A stretch of DNA of 64,000 nucleotides from Salinispora arenicola (GTDB taxonomy: Bacteria > Actinomycetota > Actinomycetes > Mycobacteriales > Micromonosporaceae): positions 4,526,001-4,590,000 of the forward strand of contig NZ_VFOL01000001.1 in the NCBI RefSeq assembly GCF_006716065.1, given 5' to 3'. Made by a program: the position numbers and the translations under genes. Positions within the stretch are counted from its first letter, which is position 1. Every line of letters starts with the position of its first letter. Of the stretch, positions 1 through 8,731 are shown piece after piece. The notes under the pieces were generated by a model. That model worked only from the letters and a program-made list of their open reading frames with translations. It did no database searches and was not told the DNA's origin.

Positions 1-476
1 CACACCGGCATCCGCTCCACCCCGGCCGGGATCGAGATCATGCTGCGGAAGATCGGGATCATCCGACCAAAGAACACTGCCTTGACGCCGTGCCGGAGAA
101 ACCACTCCTCGGTCTTGTCGACGTCGCTCAGCTTCACCAGCGGAAGCCGGGCGGCGATGGCGCGCATCCGTTCCCGGCCCAGTGCCGCACCGATGTAGTA
201 CAGCGAAAGGGCACCCAACAGCGAGCCGAGCGTGGTCCAGAAGATCGCGCCGACGACGCTCATCCGCCCCTGGCCGGCGACGAACCCGGCCAGGGGCAGG
301 ATCACTTCGCTGGGAATGGGCGGGAACAGGTTCTCCAAGGCCACGGCTAGGCCGGCGCCGGGTCCGCCCAGCCGCTCCACCAATCCGACGACGTGCCCGA
401 CCAACCCGTCCTGAGAGGGTTCAGCCTGGTGGGTGGTGGTGCCGGCGACAAGCACGGCGCGCGCGGTGTGAGGCAT
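1..476 (-). CDS. DedA/VTT-family membrane protein (3' end cut by window)
   Basis: Polytopic inner-membrane protein of the DedA (SNARE-associated/VTT) family, whose members act as lipid scramblases or transporters needed for membrane homeostasis. The start is an ATG at 474-476. The N-terminal reentrant segment carries the hallmark ENLFPPIPSE followed by a hydrophobic VILPLAGFVAG stretch. Near the window edge the family signature GRMIPIFRSMISIPAG is readable, with its conserved Arg and Pro. About 158 residues are visible; full members are about 200-220, so roughly the last 50 lie outside. It is transcribed leftward and separated from the next gene by about 110 bp. The family call is firm; the transported substrate is unknown. 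Confidence 0.9.
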   Translation of the reverse strand, partial: MPHTARAVLVAGTTTHQAEPSQDGLVGHVVGLVERLGGPGAGLAVALENLFPPIPSEVILPLAGFVAGQGRMSVVGAIFWTTLGSLLGALSLYYIGAALGRERMRAIAARLPLVKLSDVDKTEEWFLRHGVKAVFFGRMIPIFRSMISIPAGVERMPV

Positions 477-584
477 GGGCTACACGGTACGAACTGTTTC
501 TGAGGCGGACTCACGCGGTCCGCGGCCATCCGGATGGTCGGACCCGTGCGGACCCCGTGCCACCCGGGCGGATCCCGCGCCGAA

Positions 585-1472
585 TCAGCCCGCGGGCAGG
601 TCGGCCAGGATGCGGCCGAGGAGTTCCGGGGTACGCTCCGGTGGCTCCGCTTCCACGCAGAGCCGCTCCATCGCTACCGCGTAGAACTCCAGATCCTCCC
701 GTTTGTCAAGGTAGAGCGCGCTGGTGAGCTGTTCGATGTAGACCACGTCGGGCAGTTCCGCGTCACCGAAACGCAGGATCGAGAAGGCGCCGCCGGCGGC
801 GGCGTGCCCGCCCGCGGCAAACGGCACGACCTGGAGCCGCACGTTCGGTAGTCTCGTCGCGTCGATCAGCGCCGTCACCTGTTGTCGCATGACCGCTGGA
901 CCGCCGATCGGCCGGCGCAGGGCCGCCTCGTCCACCACGGCCCACAGTTGCGGCGGATCCTTCCGGTGCAGGACCTGCTGCCGGCGCATCCGCAGGGCGA
1001 CGCGACGGTCGATCTCCGCCGGCAGGGCCCGGCTGTGACCCAACAGCACAACCGCCCGAGCGTACTCCTGGGTCTGCAGCAGGCCGGGCACGAACTGGAG
1101 TTCGTATGTGCGAATCAGTGCAGCTGCCGCCTCCAACCCGAGATACGCCTGGAACCAGGACGGCAGCACGTCACCGTACTGGTGCCACCAGCCAGGACTG
1201 TTCGCGTCCCGAGCGAGGCGGAGCAACGCTTCCCGCTCCTGTGGGTCGGTGATGCCGTAGAGGGTCAGCAGATCGGCGATGTCGCGTTCCTTGAAACCGA
1301 CGCGCCCCAGCTCCATTCGGCTGATCTTGGACTCGGAGGCGCGAATCTCCCAGCCGGCGCCCTCGCGGGTCACCCCGCGGGACTCCCGCAGCCGGCGCAG
1401 TTGCGCGCCGAGCATCATCCGCAGAACGGTTGGGCCGGCCGCTGAACCCCCCTCGGCGGGTATCGTCGCCAC
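585..1472 (-). CDS. XRE-family regulator with DUF5753 C-terminal domain (whiJ/Scr1-like)
   Basis: DNA-binding regulator of 295 aa. An N-terminal Cro/C1-type helix-turn-helix covers residues about 15-75 (LRRLRESRGVTREGAG, ASESKISRMELG). The rest is the actinomycete DUF5753 effector-like domain, recognisable from WFQAYLGLEAAA and the FVPGLLQTQEYARAV motif. I chose the GTG at 1470-1472 because GGAGGG (plus-strand 1479-1484) lies 6 nt upstream; a longer GTG start at 1496 has no such site. It follows a DUF397 gene on the same strand after about 120 bp. Such pairs (whiJ cluster, Scr1/Scr2 in Streptomyces) affect development and antibiotic production. The specific target cannot be read from sequence. 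Confidence 0.92.
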   Translation of the reverse strand: MATIPAEGGSAAGPTVLRMMLGAQLRRLRESRGVTREGAGWEIRASESKISRMELGRVGFKERDIADLLTLYGITDPQEREALLRLARDANSPGWWHQYGDVLPSWFQAYLGLEAAAALIRTYELQFVPGLLQTQEYARAVVLLGHSRALPAEIDRRVALRMRRQQVLHRKDPPQLWAVVDEAALRRPIGGPAVMRQQVTALIDATRLPNVRLQVVPFAAGGHAAAGGAFSILRFGDAELPDVVYIEQLTSALYLDKREDLEFYAVAMERLCVEAEPPERTPELLGRILADLPAG

Positions 1473-1592
1473 TGCCGTCCCTCCACGTGTTGACACCCGT
1501 ACCGGGCCGGACTCGACCCAGTCGCTGGGTCAGCATGCCATGGACTGTCGGTGAGGGGAATCGGTTCCGGCGGCGCGGCGTGGATCACCACA

Positions 1593-1832
1593 TCAACGGA
1601 TCAGGTGATCGAAGTCACCGTCCTGGGCACCGAGCAGGAAGGCCGCGATCTCGTCCACTGTGTAAATCAGCGCGGGACCGTCAGGGTGTCGAGAGTTGCG
1701 GACTGCGACACCCGCGCCATCGGGGAGTTCGGCCAGCTCGACGCAGTTACCGCTGGGGTTGCTACGGCGACTCTTCTGCCATCGCAGCGGTGGCAGCTCG
1801 GGGCCGGGAACCCCGTTGGGTAGCGGCTGCAT
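1593..1832 (-). CDS. DUF397 small protein, partner of the XRE regulator
   Basis: A 79-aa protein made almost entirely of one DUF397 domain: WQKSRRSNPSGNCVELA, then LPDG-VAVRNSRHPDGPAL and a C-terminal DEIAAFLLGAQDGDFD. These small proteins are nearly always encoded beside XRE/DUF5753 regulators in actinomycetes and are thought to be their direct partners, with toxin-antitoxin-like behaviour proposed for some pairs. I start it at the ATG 1830-1832 (MQPLPNG) because a GAAGGG site is 6-7 nt upstream; in-frame ATGs further up lack family similarity. It is transcribed first, ahead of the XRE gene. Confidence 0.9.
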   Translation of the reverse strand: MQPLPNGVPGPELPPLRWQKSRRSNPSGNCVELAELPDGAGVAVRNSRHPDGPALIYTVDEIAAFLLGAQDGDFDHLIR

Positions 1833-2070
1833 GTGCGCCCTTCTCGTCATGCGTCCGTCCATGCCACCGCCCGTCGAGAGCATGGCATCGATCGAATGGC
1901 TCCTGCACGTGCATCTGCTGTTGCATCTGCATCGGACAGCGAGCATGATAGCCGACGTAGGTGGTGTCGATCCGCTTACCGTAAGTCACCTTTAGCTAGG
2001 CGACGACCAGGGCAGACACGGGGTCGGTGACCGTCGGCGATGCCAGGGCGTCGGCATGACGGGAGGACTG

Positions 2071-2718
2071 ATGCCGGATCCGCTGACGATCGCATCCGGG
2101 GTCTGCGCCGCGGGTGCCCTCGTCTCCTCCTGGCAGCTACACCGCCGGGCGGTGCGCGCCGAGACAGAGATCGCCGTTCTCCAAGCCGAACTCGCCGCCG
2201 AACGCCACGCGGCCAGCCATGACCCACTCACCGGCCTACCCAACCGGCGCGCCTTCCACCGACTGGCCGCCGCCCTGCTGACCCGGGCCGACAGTCGGCC
2301 ACTCATCGCCGTCGTCCTCGATCTCGACGACTTCAAGCAGATCAACGACCGCTACGGGCACGCCGCCGGCGACCAGGTGCTGATCAACGTTGCCCAGCGG
2401 CTCTCCGCCTTCGCCGGCGACGACCCGGTGGCCCGGCTCGGCGGTGACGAGTTCGCCGGGCTGCTCACCGCTCCCGACATCGAACGAAGGTGGCTCGAGC
2501 ACGCCACCCGTCGGCTACAGAACCTCCTGGCCGCGCCGATCCCGCTACACCGTGCCAACGTGCGGGTGACGGCCTCGGTCGGGTTGGCTCCGGTGTCCTG
2601 CCCTACCCAACTCTCCGAAGCACTGGACCGGGCCGACGCAGCGATGTACCGGGCGAAGAGCATCGACTCGTCCCACCCACGCCGACTCCTCGACAGCGCG
2701 GGCACCGGCGAACGATGA
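2071..2718 (+). CDS. Membrane-anchored diguanylate cyclase (GGDEF)
   Basis: Synthesises cyclic di-GMP from two GTP. This 215-aa protein has a short N-terminal hydrophobic segment (residues about 5-22), a short coiled linker, then one GGDEF domain from HDPLTGLPNRRAF to the C-terminus. The active-site loop is intact (RLGGDEF) and the metal/GTP-binding DLDDFKQINDRYGHAAGD is present, so it should be catalytically active. No RxxD inhibitory site lies directly before the GGDEF loop. ATG 2071 is preferred because GGGAGGA ends 3 nt before it; an upstream ATG at 2056 is an alternative. It stands alone between opposing genes. In actinomycetes c-di-GMP controls development through BldD; that link here is inferred. 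Confidence 0.93.
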   Translation: MPDPLTIASGVCAAGALVSSWQLHRRAVRAETEIAVLQAELAAERHAASHDPLTGLPNRRAFHRLAAALLTRADSRPLIAVVLDLDDFKQINDRYGHAAGDQVLINVAQRLSAFAGDDPVARLGGDEFAGLLTAPDIERRWLEHATRRLQNLLAAPIPLHRANVRVTASVGLAPVSCPTQLSEALDRADAAMYRAKSIDSSHPRRLLDSAGTGER

Positions 2719-2836
2719 CCTGCCCCACCGCCCCCGCCCCCGCCCTGCACCGCGTGACCACCCTGGGTGCTGCAACAGCCCCGTAGGCTCCCGAGTGAAG
2801 ATCGACTGCCCCGGTCAAACCGAGGGGCCATCACGC

Positions 2837-3727
2837 TCAGTTCCGAGCACCGGGGCGTGGGTTACGGGCCGCGTAGTCGGTGGCGATCTCGTCGAAGGTG
2901 GCCCACCGCGCACCCTCCTGCTGGTTGATGTGTTCGATCAACCGCTCGAGCATCAGCAGTACCTGCGGACGCCCCGACACGTCGGGGTGGATGGTGAAGG
3001 TGACGACGCCGTGGTCCAGCTCCCGGTGGACCCAGTCGAACTGGTCACGCCACAACTCCTCCAGGTGTCGTGGGCTGACCCAGCCATGACTGTTGGGGTT
3101 GGATTTGATGAACATCATCGGTGGCAGGTCATCGAGGTACCAGTTCGCCGGAATCTCGATCAGGTCGGTCTCCTCGCCACGGACCAACGGCTTCATCCAG
3201 TCGCGCGCACTCCCGGCGTAGTCGACCTTGGTCCAGGTGTCTCCCGCCCGGACCCGGTAGACGGTGAAGTCGTCGTGCATCAACGAGTGGTCGTACCGAA
3301 TCCCCCGCTCGAGCAGCAGCTCGTGCGTGGCGGGCGAGAACTCCCACCAAGGAGCGGCGTACCCGGTAGGGCGTCGCCGGGCTGCCGCCTCGATCAACTC
3401 GATACACCGGTCCAGGACCTCAGCCTCCTGGGTCGGACTCATGGCGAGCGGGTTCTCGTGGCTGTAGCCGTGGAGAGCCACCTCATGGCCGGCGTCCACG
3501 ATCTGCTGAACCTGGTCGGGGAACGTCTCGATGGAGTGTCCAGGTATGAACCAGGTGCTCGGAAGGTCGTACCTCCGGAACAGTCTGAGCAGACGCGGCA
3601 CGCCGACCTCACCGGCAAACATGCCTCGGGAAATGTCACCGGGCGAATTCCCACCACCGTACGACCCCAACCAGCCTGCAACCGCGTCCACGTCCACGCC
3701 GAACGCGCACAGAGTTTCCTTCGACAT
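2837..3727 (-). CDS. Polysaccharide deacetylase-family (NodB-like) hydrolase, PuuE/PgdA type
   Basis: A 296-aa metal-dependent amidohydrolase of the carbohydrate-esterase-4 fold with no signal peptide, so cytoplasmic. The N-terminal [11 protein letters not shown] supplies the catalytic Asp pair. [13 protein letters not shown] gives the two metal-binding His residues, [10 protein letters not shown] is the conserved substrate strand, and [12 protein letters not shown] carries the C-terminal catalytic His. This arrangement fits the cytosolic subgroup related to PuuE allantoinase and Helicobacter PgdA, which act on small amide or imide substrates, rather than secreted chitin deacetylases. ATG at 3725-3727 has GGAGGA about 8 nt upstream. 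It is monocistronic and convergent with the GGDEF gene. Substrate unknown. Confidence 0.88.
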   Translation of the reverse strand: MSKETLCAFGVDVDAVAGWLGSYGGGNSPGDISRGMFAGEVGVPRLLRLFRRYDLPSTWFIPGHSIETFPDQVQQIVDAGHEVALHGYSHENPLAMSPTQEAEVLDRCIELIEAAARRRPTGYAAPWWEFSPATHELLLERGIRYDHSLMHDDFTVYRVRAGDTWTKVDYAGSARDWMKPLVRGEETDLIEIPANWYLDDLPPMMFIKSNPNSHGWVSPRHLEELWRDQFDWVHRELDHGVVTFTIHPDVSGRPQVLLMLERLIEHINQQEGARWATFDEIATDYAARNPRPGARN

Positions 3728-3898
3728 CGCGGTCTTCCTCCACCGTGCGCCTCGACCACCGGCAGCCGAGGGTGCCGTCCTCGATTATTCACCGCTTTGC
3801 ATACCGAGCAGCGAATTTGACTCAATATATCGATCTGCACGGTATAACAGCTAGTGCATCATCGACGTCGGGCTGTGACCGGTGTGGACGCCAGCCGA

Positions 3899-5275
3899 TC
3901 AGCCCGGGACAGCGACCTCCCGAGCGGTGGTCGGGTCGAGGGCGGAACCAGCAGGCACCAGGCTCACCAGGCCCGCCGGCAACCGGAGCGGACGCACGTC
4001 GCCGTACCCGAGCATGCCGAGCACCTCGGTGCCGGCCAGCACGTACCGCCGCCCGAGGTCGGTGACGATGCACAGTGCGCCGCCGGTCGCACCCGGCGTG
4101 GCAACCGCCTCGACCACCGCCCCACCCCCCGGCTTGACCAGGACGTGGTCGACGAACACCGCGTCCGTTCCGGACCGGGGGGTGACGGCGAGATCGGGCA
4201 GCCGTACGCCATGCCGGACATCGGCCACCACCCCGTCCGCGCCGATCTCGACGCAGAGCCCGCCGGCCGCAACGGCGAGCCGGGGCGACGCGGCCGGCGG
4301 GGCCGACGAACCGGCCGGGATCAGGTCGGGCGCTTTGGGCAGGGCCGCGAACTGGCCCAGCGTGATCGGCGCCGGCTCCCGCTGACCCGTGCCGGCCAGC
4401 ACCAGGCTGGCCTGGAGTTCGGTGATTCCGGCCAGGCCGTCACCGAGCACGACCGCGTACTGTCGGCCGCCGCCGGTGTTCCGGACCAGATAGACGTCGC
4501 CGATTCGGGCGGCCGGCAGCCATGCCGCCGGCTCCCCCACCCCCGGCAACACCGGCGGGGCCAGGTCCGCTCCAGCCGGCAACGCGTGCAACAGGGCAGG
4601 TGCCACCGGAACAGCGCGGGCGCGGGTCGTGGCCAGCGCGGCGAGCACCAGGTCCGGGTCACGGATCTCGTGTCGGCGCTGCTGCCAGAGCAGGTGCAGC
4701 CCGCCGTCGGGGTGGCGCAGCAGCAGTCCCTCGTCAACCACCCGGCCGGCCCCGGTCGCGGGCACCCCGATCAGGAGGGCCGACCGCGGTTCGGTCCGCG
4801 CGCCGTCGGCAGCGGGCAATGAGCAGACGGTCCACGGAGCGGTGGACAGGCCCTGCGGCCCGGGCAACGAGTCGGGTGCGTCAGCGATACCCAACGGCCG
4901 CCCCCGCGGTACGTCGGTGATGGAGCGACGGGACACCAACACCGTGCGCGGTCGCTCGGCGGCGATGACGAGCAACGCCGAGGCGTAGTTGAGCACCGGG
5001 TGCAGCTTCTCGTCCCGGTAGACGTACCGGGCGCCCGACTCCTTCTCCACGATCACCACGGTCTCGTCGCGCCAGCGGTCGCCCCCGCCGGCGAAGAGCC
5101 CGTACAGGGCGAACCCGCCGAGCAGGATCGCGGCCACGAGGAAGCTGGCCAGGCCTGCGCCGGCCAGCCGGCGAAACGGCGACTGCGTGGGATCGGTCTC
5201 GCGCATCACCAGCGCGGCGACCGCTCGCTGGACGGTGAACTGGTGCGAATGTAACTGGTCCTGCCGCGACGGCAT
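3899..5275 (-). CDS. eccB: Type VII secretion core component EccB
   Basis: Single-pass membrane ATPase-like subunit of the ESX/type VII secretion complex. The 458-aa protein starts with the diagnostic RQDQLHSHQFTVQRAVAALV and METDP-like segment, has one transmembrane helix at about residues 40-62 (LASFLVAAILLGGFALYGLF), then a large extracytoplasmic domain with the repeated R1-R4 blocks of EccB. Two Cys (CSLPAADG; CVEIGADG) fit the conserved periplasmic disulfide. The start has GGAGGGACGC before ATG 5275. It is an orphan here: no eccC, eccD, mycP or WXG100 gene is adjacent. The nearest upstream gene is a DUF998 protein on the same strand. Confidence 0.93.
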   Translation of the reverse strand: MPSRQDQLHSHQFTVQRAVAALVMRETDPTQSPFRRLAGAGLASFLVAAILLGGFALYGLFAGGGDRWRDETVVIVEKESGARYVYRDEKLHPVLNYASALLVIAAERPRTVLVSRRSITDVPRGRPLGIADAPDSLPGPQGLSTAPWTVCSLPAADGARTEPRSALLIGVPATGAGRVVDEGLLLRHPDGGLHLLWQQRRHEIRDPDLVLAALATTRARAVPVAPALLHALPAGADLAPPVLPGVGEPAAWLPAARIGDVYLVRNTGGGRQYAVVLGDGLAGITELQASLVLAGTGQREPAPITLGQFAALPKAPDLIPAGSSAPPAASPRLAVAAGGLCVEIGADGVVADVRHGVRLPDLAVTPRSGTDAVFVDHVLVKPGGGAVVEAVATPGATGGALCIVTDLGRRYVLAGTEVLGMLGYGDVRPLRLPAGLVSLVPAGSALDPTTAREVAVPG

Positions 5276-5418
5276 GCGTCCCTCCGGTGATCAGCGCACA
5301 GGATAGGCGCTACGTTGACCCTCGGCGACCCTGTGTCGCTGGACTGGGCGGATGTGCCGGCAGCCGGCGCCTTTTCTCACCCGCGGGCCGATGGTCGACT
5401 GGTGGCCGTCCCGTTCGC

Positions 5419-5489
5419 CGGTCGTCAGGCCCCGGTCGTCGGGCGTCACGCCTCCGCTGCCGGTCGTCAGGCCCCGGTCATCGGGCGTC
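5419..5489. repeat. 29-bp direct repeat, two copies
   Basis: Two copies of a 29-bp unit beginning CGGTCGTCAGGCCCCGGTC, at 5419-5447 and 5461-5489, differ at one base and are separated by 13 bp. The second copy overlaps the 3' end of the DUF998 gene. This looks like a local tandem duplication; no function is evident. Confidence 0.8.
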
Positions 5490-6089
5490 CTGTCGCCGGG
5501 CCAGCAACACGACAGCCAGCAGGATGAGCCCCTCGAACCCGACCAGCACCCGCTGGAACAGCCCCAGATAGGCAGCGTGGGTGAAGTCGCCGTGAGAGAT
5601 GTCCTGCGCGATCTTCCACCCGGCGGGAGCCAGCTGAACCGCGCTGAGCACAAGTCCCCACCGAAGGCGCAGCGGCCCCGTGCGGTTGGCCGCGAGGGTC
5701 GGCCAGAGCGCCGCCGCGAGAAACACCAGCCATGCGGAGACCGTATGGACGTCGACCACGTCCATGGGAGCCGGACGCCCGTCCACCCACTGGTCTGGAT
5801 AGGCGGCCACGCCGATCGTGGCGACGCCCGAGAGGCCGAGCATCAGCCGTCCCGCCAGCCGCACCGTACGCAGACCGATGGCCGACAGGACGACGCAGAG
5901 GCCGGAGCCGAGGATGAACAGGGTCATGACCCAGCGGTGGGTGGCACCGTACGCGGCTAGTTGGCTTATCGAGTAGCCGACCTGATCGAACTGGAACGGC
6001 TGGAGGGTGGCGGCGAACGCTCCCCCGCCGATCAGCAGTAGTGGGGCCAGGAGGGCGGTGATCACGGTCCAGCCGGGCACGGTGTGCAT
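5478..6089 (-). CDS. DUF998 family integral membrane protein
   Basis: A 203-aa protein with about six hydrophobic segments (ALLAPLLLIGGGAFAATL, MTLFILGSGLCVVLSAIGL, LMLGLSGVATIGVAAY, VSAWLVFLAAALWP, LRWGLVLSAVQLAP, VGFEGLILLAVVLLA). The first loop QFDQVGYSISQLAAYGATHRW and the HTVSAW motif match DUF998, a family of unknown function found mostly in actinobacteria and archaea. I start it at ATG 6087-6089; an in-frame ATG at 6140 would add 17 poorly conserved residues, and neither start has a convincing ribosome site. Its 3' end overlaps one copy of a 29-bp direct repeat. It may share a transcript with eccB, though 200 bp separates them. Confidence 0.8.
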   Translation of the reverse strand: MHTVPGWTVITALLAPLLLIGGGAFAATLQPFQFDQVGYSISQLAAYGATHRWVMTLFILGSGLCVVLSAIGLRTVRLAGRLMLGLSGVATIGVAAYPDQWVDGRPAPMDVVDVHTVSAWLVFLAAALWPTLAANRTGPLRLRWGLVLSAVQLAPAGWKIAQDISHGDFTHAAYLGLFQRVLVGFEGLILLAVVLLARRQDAR

Positions 6090-6207
6090 GAGGCCATCAT
6101 GCGGCGCGCACCTCCACGGATACCCGAATTCGAGGGTCATGCCGATGACCGTGCATCCGATCTCCCAGAGTCCCGTGCCGGCATGACGGACACCACAGCC
6201 CGCTTCT

Positions 6208-6221
6208 TACCCCCGGGGGTA
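6208..6221. promoter_or_regulatory. CsoR/CstR-type operator upstream of cstR
   Basis: A perfect 14-bp palindrome TACCCCCGGGGGTA ends 22 bp before the repressor start codon. It matches the G/C-run class of CsoR-family operators (TACCCC...GGGGTA) and implies autoregulation. Confidence 0.75.
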
Positions 6222-6243
6222 TAGTGGTGGCCGGAGGTGCCAG

Positions 6244-6513
6244 GTGAAGCTTCGACCCGAGATGACCGGCGACGCGCTGACCCGGCTCAAACGAGCCCGG
6301 GGCCAACTCAACGCCGTGATCAGCATGATGGAAGACGGCCAGGATTGCCGGGAGGTGCTGACCCAACTGGCCGCGGTCTCGAAGGCCATCGACCGGGCTG
6401 GATACAAAATCATCGCTTCGGGCATGCGGCACTGCAACGCCGCCCGGGAACGCGGTGAGGCGCCCGAGATGACCGAGGAGGAGCTGGAGAAGCTCTTCCT
6501 GACCCTGGCCTGA
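6244..6513 (+). CDS. cstR: CsoR-family repressor, persulfide-sensing CstR type
   Basis: An 89-aa all-helical dimer/tetramer repressor of the CsoR/RcnR family. The key sensing residues are Cys35 (EDGQDCREV) and Cys64 (RHCNAA), 29 apart as in CsoR and CstR. The Cu(I) ligand His of CsoR, expected four residues before the second Cys, is Gly60 here. Loss of that His with both Cys kept is the CstR pattern, which senses per- and polysulfide by cross-linking Cys. Downstream persulfide dioxygenase, rhodanese and TauE genes agree. GTG 6244 has GGAGG 6 nt upstream. The palindrome at 6208 and a related one before the next gene are the likely binding sites. Confidence 0.88.
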   Translation: MKLRPEMTGDALTRLKRARGQLNAVISMMEDGQDCREVLTQLAAVSKAIDRAGYKIIASGMRHCNAARERGEAPEMTEEELEKLFLTLA

Positions 6514-6530
6514 GCCACACGAGGAACTGA

Positions 6531-6560
6531 CCCTGCGGCCGCATTCCCGCGGCCGCAGGG
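6531..6560 (+). terminator. Strong hairpin between cstR and the dioxygenase gene
   Basis: Perfect 12-bp stem CCCTGCGGCCGC / GCGGCCGCAGGG with a 6-nt loop, 17 bp after the cstR stop and 44 bp before the second operator. No T-run follows, as is usual in high-GC actinomycetes. It probably terminates or attenuates cstR transcription so that the sulfur operon relies on its own promoter. Confidence 0.75.
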
Positions 6561-6604
6561 GGTATTCCGCACGCCGAACGCATAACAGCAGTCTGCACGA
6601 CAGA

Positions 6605-6620
6605 TACCCCCCCGGGTATA
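6605..6620. promoter_or_regulatory. Second CsoR/CstR-type operator
   Basis: The sequence TACCCCCCCGGGTATA is an imperfect version of the palindrome upstream of cstR, with TACCC/GGGTA arms. It sits 25 bp ahead of the persulfide dioxygenase ATG and probably overlaps its promoter. Confidence 0.68.
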
Positions 6621-6644
6621 AGCAATCACGAGAGGAACACGGAC

Positions 6645-8057
6645 ATGGAGTTCGACGTTTCGGTCATCGCGACAACGTCACTCGGCGACCGCAGCTACCT
6701 GGCCTCCGACGGTCAGAGCGCGGTCGTCGTCGACCCACAGCGCGACATCGACCGAATCCTGTACCTCGCGGGTGAGAAGGGCGTGCGGATCAGCCACGTG
6801 GTCGAGACGCACATTCACAACGACTACGTCTCCGGAGGGCTCGAACTGGCCCGGATCACCGGCGCCCACTACCTGGTCGCCGCGGCCGACAAGGTGGAGT
6901 TCGGCCGGCTACCCGTCGCCGACGGCGACACCGTGACGGTTTCCGAGGCGATGCGCCTGCGGGTGATCGCCACCCCCGGTCACACCTTCCACCACCTGTC
7001 GTACGTCCTGGACCGCGCCACCGCCGGTGGCTGGCAGGCGGCGGGGGTCTTCACCGGCGGCTCACTGCTCTTCGGCACCACCGGCCGCACCGACCTGCTC
7101 GGCCAACAACACGCGCACGAGCTGGCCCACCACCAGCACGCCTCGGCCCGACGGCTGGCGGACCTACTGCCCGACGGTGCCGAGATCTGGCCGACCCACG
7201 GGTTCGGCAGCTTCTGCTCCGCCAGCCAGACCGATGCCCCGGAGTCGACCATCGCCCGGGAGAAGGTGACCAACCCGGTGCTCCGGCTCGCCGCCGACGA
7301 CTTCGTCACCGAGACTCTCCGCGGGCTGGACGCCTACCCGGCCTACTACGCCCACATGGGAGTCACCAACCTCGGCGGTCCGGCACCGGTGGACCTCACC
7401 CCGGTCGCCCGCGCCGACGCGGCTGACCTTCGGCAGCGAATCAGTGCCGGGCAGTGGGTGGTCGACCTACGACACCGCAGGGCGTACGCCGCCTCCCACC
7501 TGGCCGGTACGGTCAGCCTCGGGCTGGACGGGCCGATGTCCACCTGGCTCGGCTGGCTCATCACCTGGGGAACGCCGATCACCCTGCTCGCCGAGACCCC
7601 GGAACAGATTGCCGACGCGCAACGCGAGCTGGTGCGCATCGGCATCGACCGGCCAGCCGCCCAGGCGACCGGCAGGACCGAGCGGTGGGCTGCCGGCCAG
7701 GGGCAGCTGCGCGGGCTGGGGATGGCCGACTTCGCCGCACTGGCTGCTGCCCGCGCCGGACGGCCCGCTGCCGGGCTCCCCGCCCCCGACGTGGTCCTCG
7801 ACGTGCGGATGACCAACGAGTGGACCGCTGGCCACATCGACGGAGCCGTGCACATTCCCCTACCCGACCTGGCCCGGCGTCTCGCCGACGTGCCCGCCGG
7901 CGCCGTCTGGGTGCACTGCGGATCCGGCTACCGGGCTACCGCCGCCGGGTCGCTGTTGGCGAACGCAGACCGCGATGTGGTCGTCATCGACGACCAGTTC
8001 AGCGAGGCGGGTGCGGCTGGGGTCGCCCTGGTCGAGCCGGACTCCACCCGCTCCTGA
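6645..8057 (+). CDS. Persulfide dioxygenase (ETHE1-like) fused to two rhodanese domains
   Basis: Oxidises glutathione- or other thiol-persulfides to sulfite and transfers sulfane sulfur, detoxifying sulfide. The 470-aa chain has a metallo-beta-lactamase fold dioxygenase domain (about 1-235) with ETHIHNDYVSG, TPGHTFHHLSY and WPTHGFGSF contributing His/Asp ligands of the mononuclear iron. A first rhodanese (about 255-345) has no catalytic Cys, and a second (about 365-460) carries the active loop HCGSGYRAT. This layout resembles CstB of Staphylococcus. It is the first gene of a run that continues with a rhodanese-DUF2892 protein and a TauE permease, under the operator at 6605. Confidence 0.93.
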   Translation: MEFDVSVIATTSLGDRSYLASDGQSAVVVDPQRDIDRILYLAGEKGVRISHVVETHIHNDYVSGGLELARITGAHYLVAAADKVEFGRLPVADGDTVTVSEAMRLRVIATPGHTFHHLSYVLDRATAGGWQAAGVFTGGSLLFGTTGRTDLLGQQHAHELAHHQHASARRLADLLPDGAEIWPTHGFGSFCSASQTDAPESTIAREKVTNPVLRLAADDFVTETLRGLDAYPAYYAHMGVTNLGGPAPVDLTPVARADAADLRQRISAGQWVVDLRHRRAYAASHLAGTVSLGLDGPMSTWLGWLITWGTPITLLAETPEQIADAQRELVRIGIDRPAAQATGRTERWAAGQGQLRGLGMADFAALAAARAGRPAAGLPAPDVVLDVRMTNEWTAGHIDGAVHIPLPDLARRLADVPAGAVWVHCGSGYRATAAGSLLANADRDVVVIDDQFSEAGAAGVALVEPDSTRS

Positions 8058-8131
8058 GCCCAGCCGGGTCACCCTCCGGCGCTCAGCGACCCGATCCGCC
8101 CAACCCACCGAAGCACCCGAACGAGGAGAAC

Positions 8132-8731
8132 ATGACCATCCCCGGGAACGCCTGCCCCGCCACCCTCGACACCGCCCAGCTACGGGAACTCATCGACTCG
8201 GGCCGCGCCCCGCGCCTGCTCGACGTGCGCACCCCGGCCGAATTCGAGAGCGCACACATCCCCGGCGCCTACAACGTGCCCCTCGACCTGCTGAAGGAGC
8301 ATCGCGAGGAGCTGCGCGGCCACCTCGACGACGACGTGGTGCTGATCTGCCGCTCGGGGGCCCGGGCCGCCCAGGCCGAGCGGACACTCGCCGGGGTGGG
8401 TCTACCGAACGTGAAGGTCCTGACCGGCGGCATGCTGGCCTGGCAGGCCGCTGCCGGTCCCGCCACGCGGGGCACCCCCCGGTGGGACCTGGAACGGCAG
8501 GTCCGGCTGGCCGCCGGCACTGTCGTGTTGGCCAGTGTCGTGGCCTCGGTGTTCGTACCCGGCGCCGAGTGGGTGGCCGGCGTCATCGGCGCGGGCCTCA
8601 CCTTCGCCGCACTCAGCAACACCTGTGCGCTGGGCATGCTGCTGAGCAAGCTGCCGTACAACCGCAACGCAAGCTGTGACCTGGACACTGTCATCGATCA
8701 ACTAGGCGCACCCACCGGAGGGCGATCGTGA
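8132..8731 (+). CDS. Rhodanese domain-DUF2892 membrane protein
   Basis: A 199-aa protein. The N-terminal rhodanese domain (residues about 8-110) has DVRTPAEFESAHIPGA and the active-site loop CRSGARA. After a linker, the C-terminal DUF2892/YgaP-like domain has two membrane helices (TVVLASVVASVFVPG, VAGVIGAGLTFAALSNTCALGMLL). It likely moves sulfane sulfur at the membrane between the persulfide dioxygenase and the exporter. ATG 8132 has GAGGAG 3 nt upstream. Its stop overlaps the GTG start of the next gene by 4 nt, so the two are translationally coupled. Confidence 0.92.
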   Translation: MTIPGNACPATLDTAQLRELIDSGRAPRLLDVRTPAEFESAHIPGAYNVPLDLLKEHREELRGHLDDDVVLICRSGARAAQAERTLAGVGLPNVKVLTGGMLAWQAAAGPATRGTPRWDLERQVRLAAGTVVLASVVASVFVPGAEWVAGVIGAGLTFAALSNTCALGMLLSKLPYNRNASCDLDTVIDQLGAPTGGRS

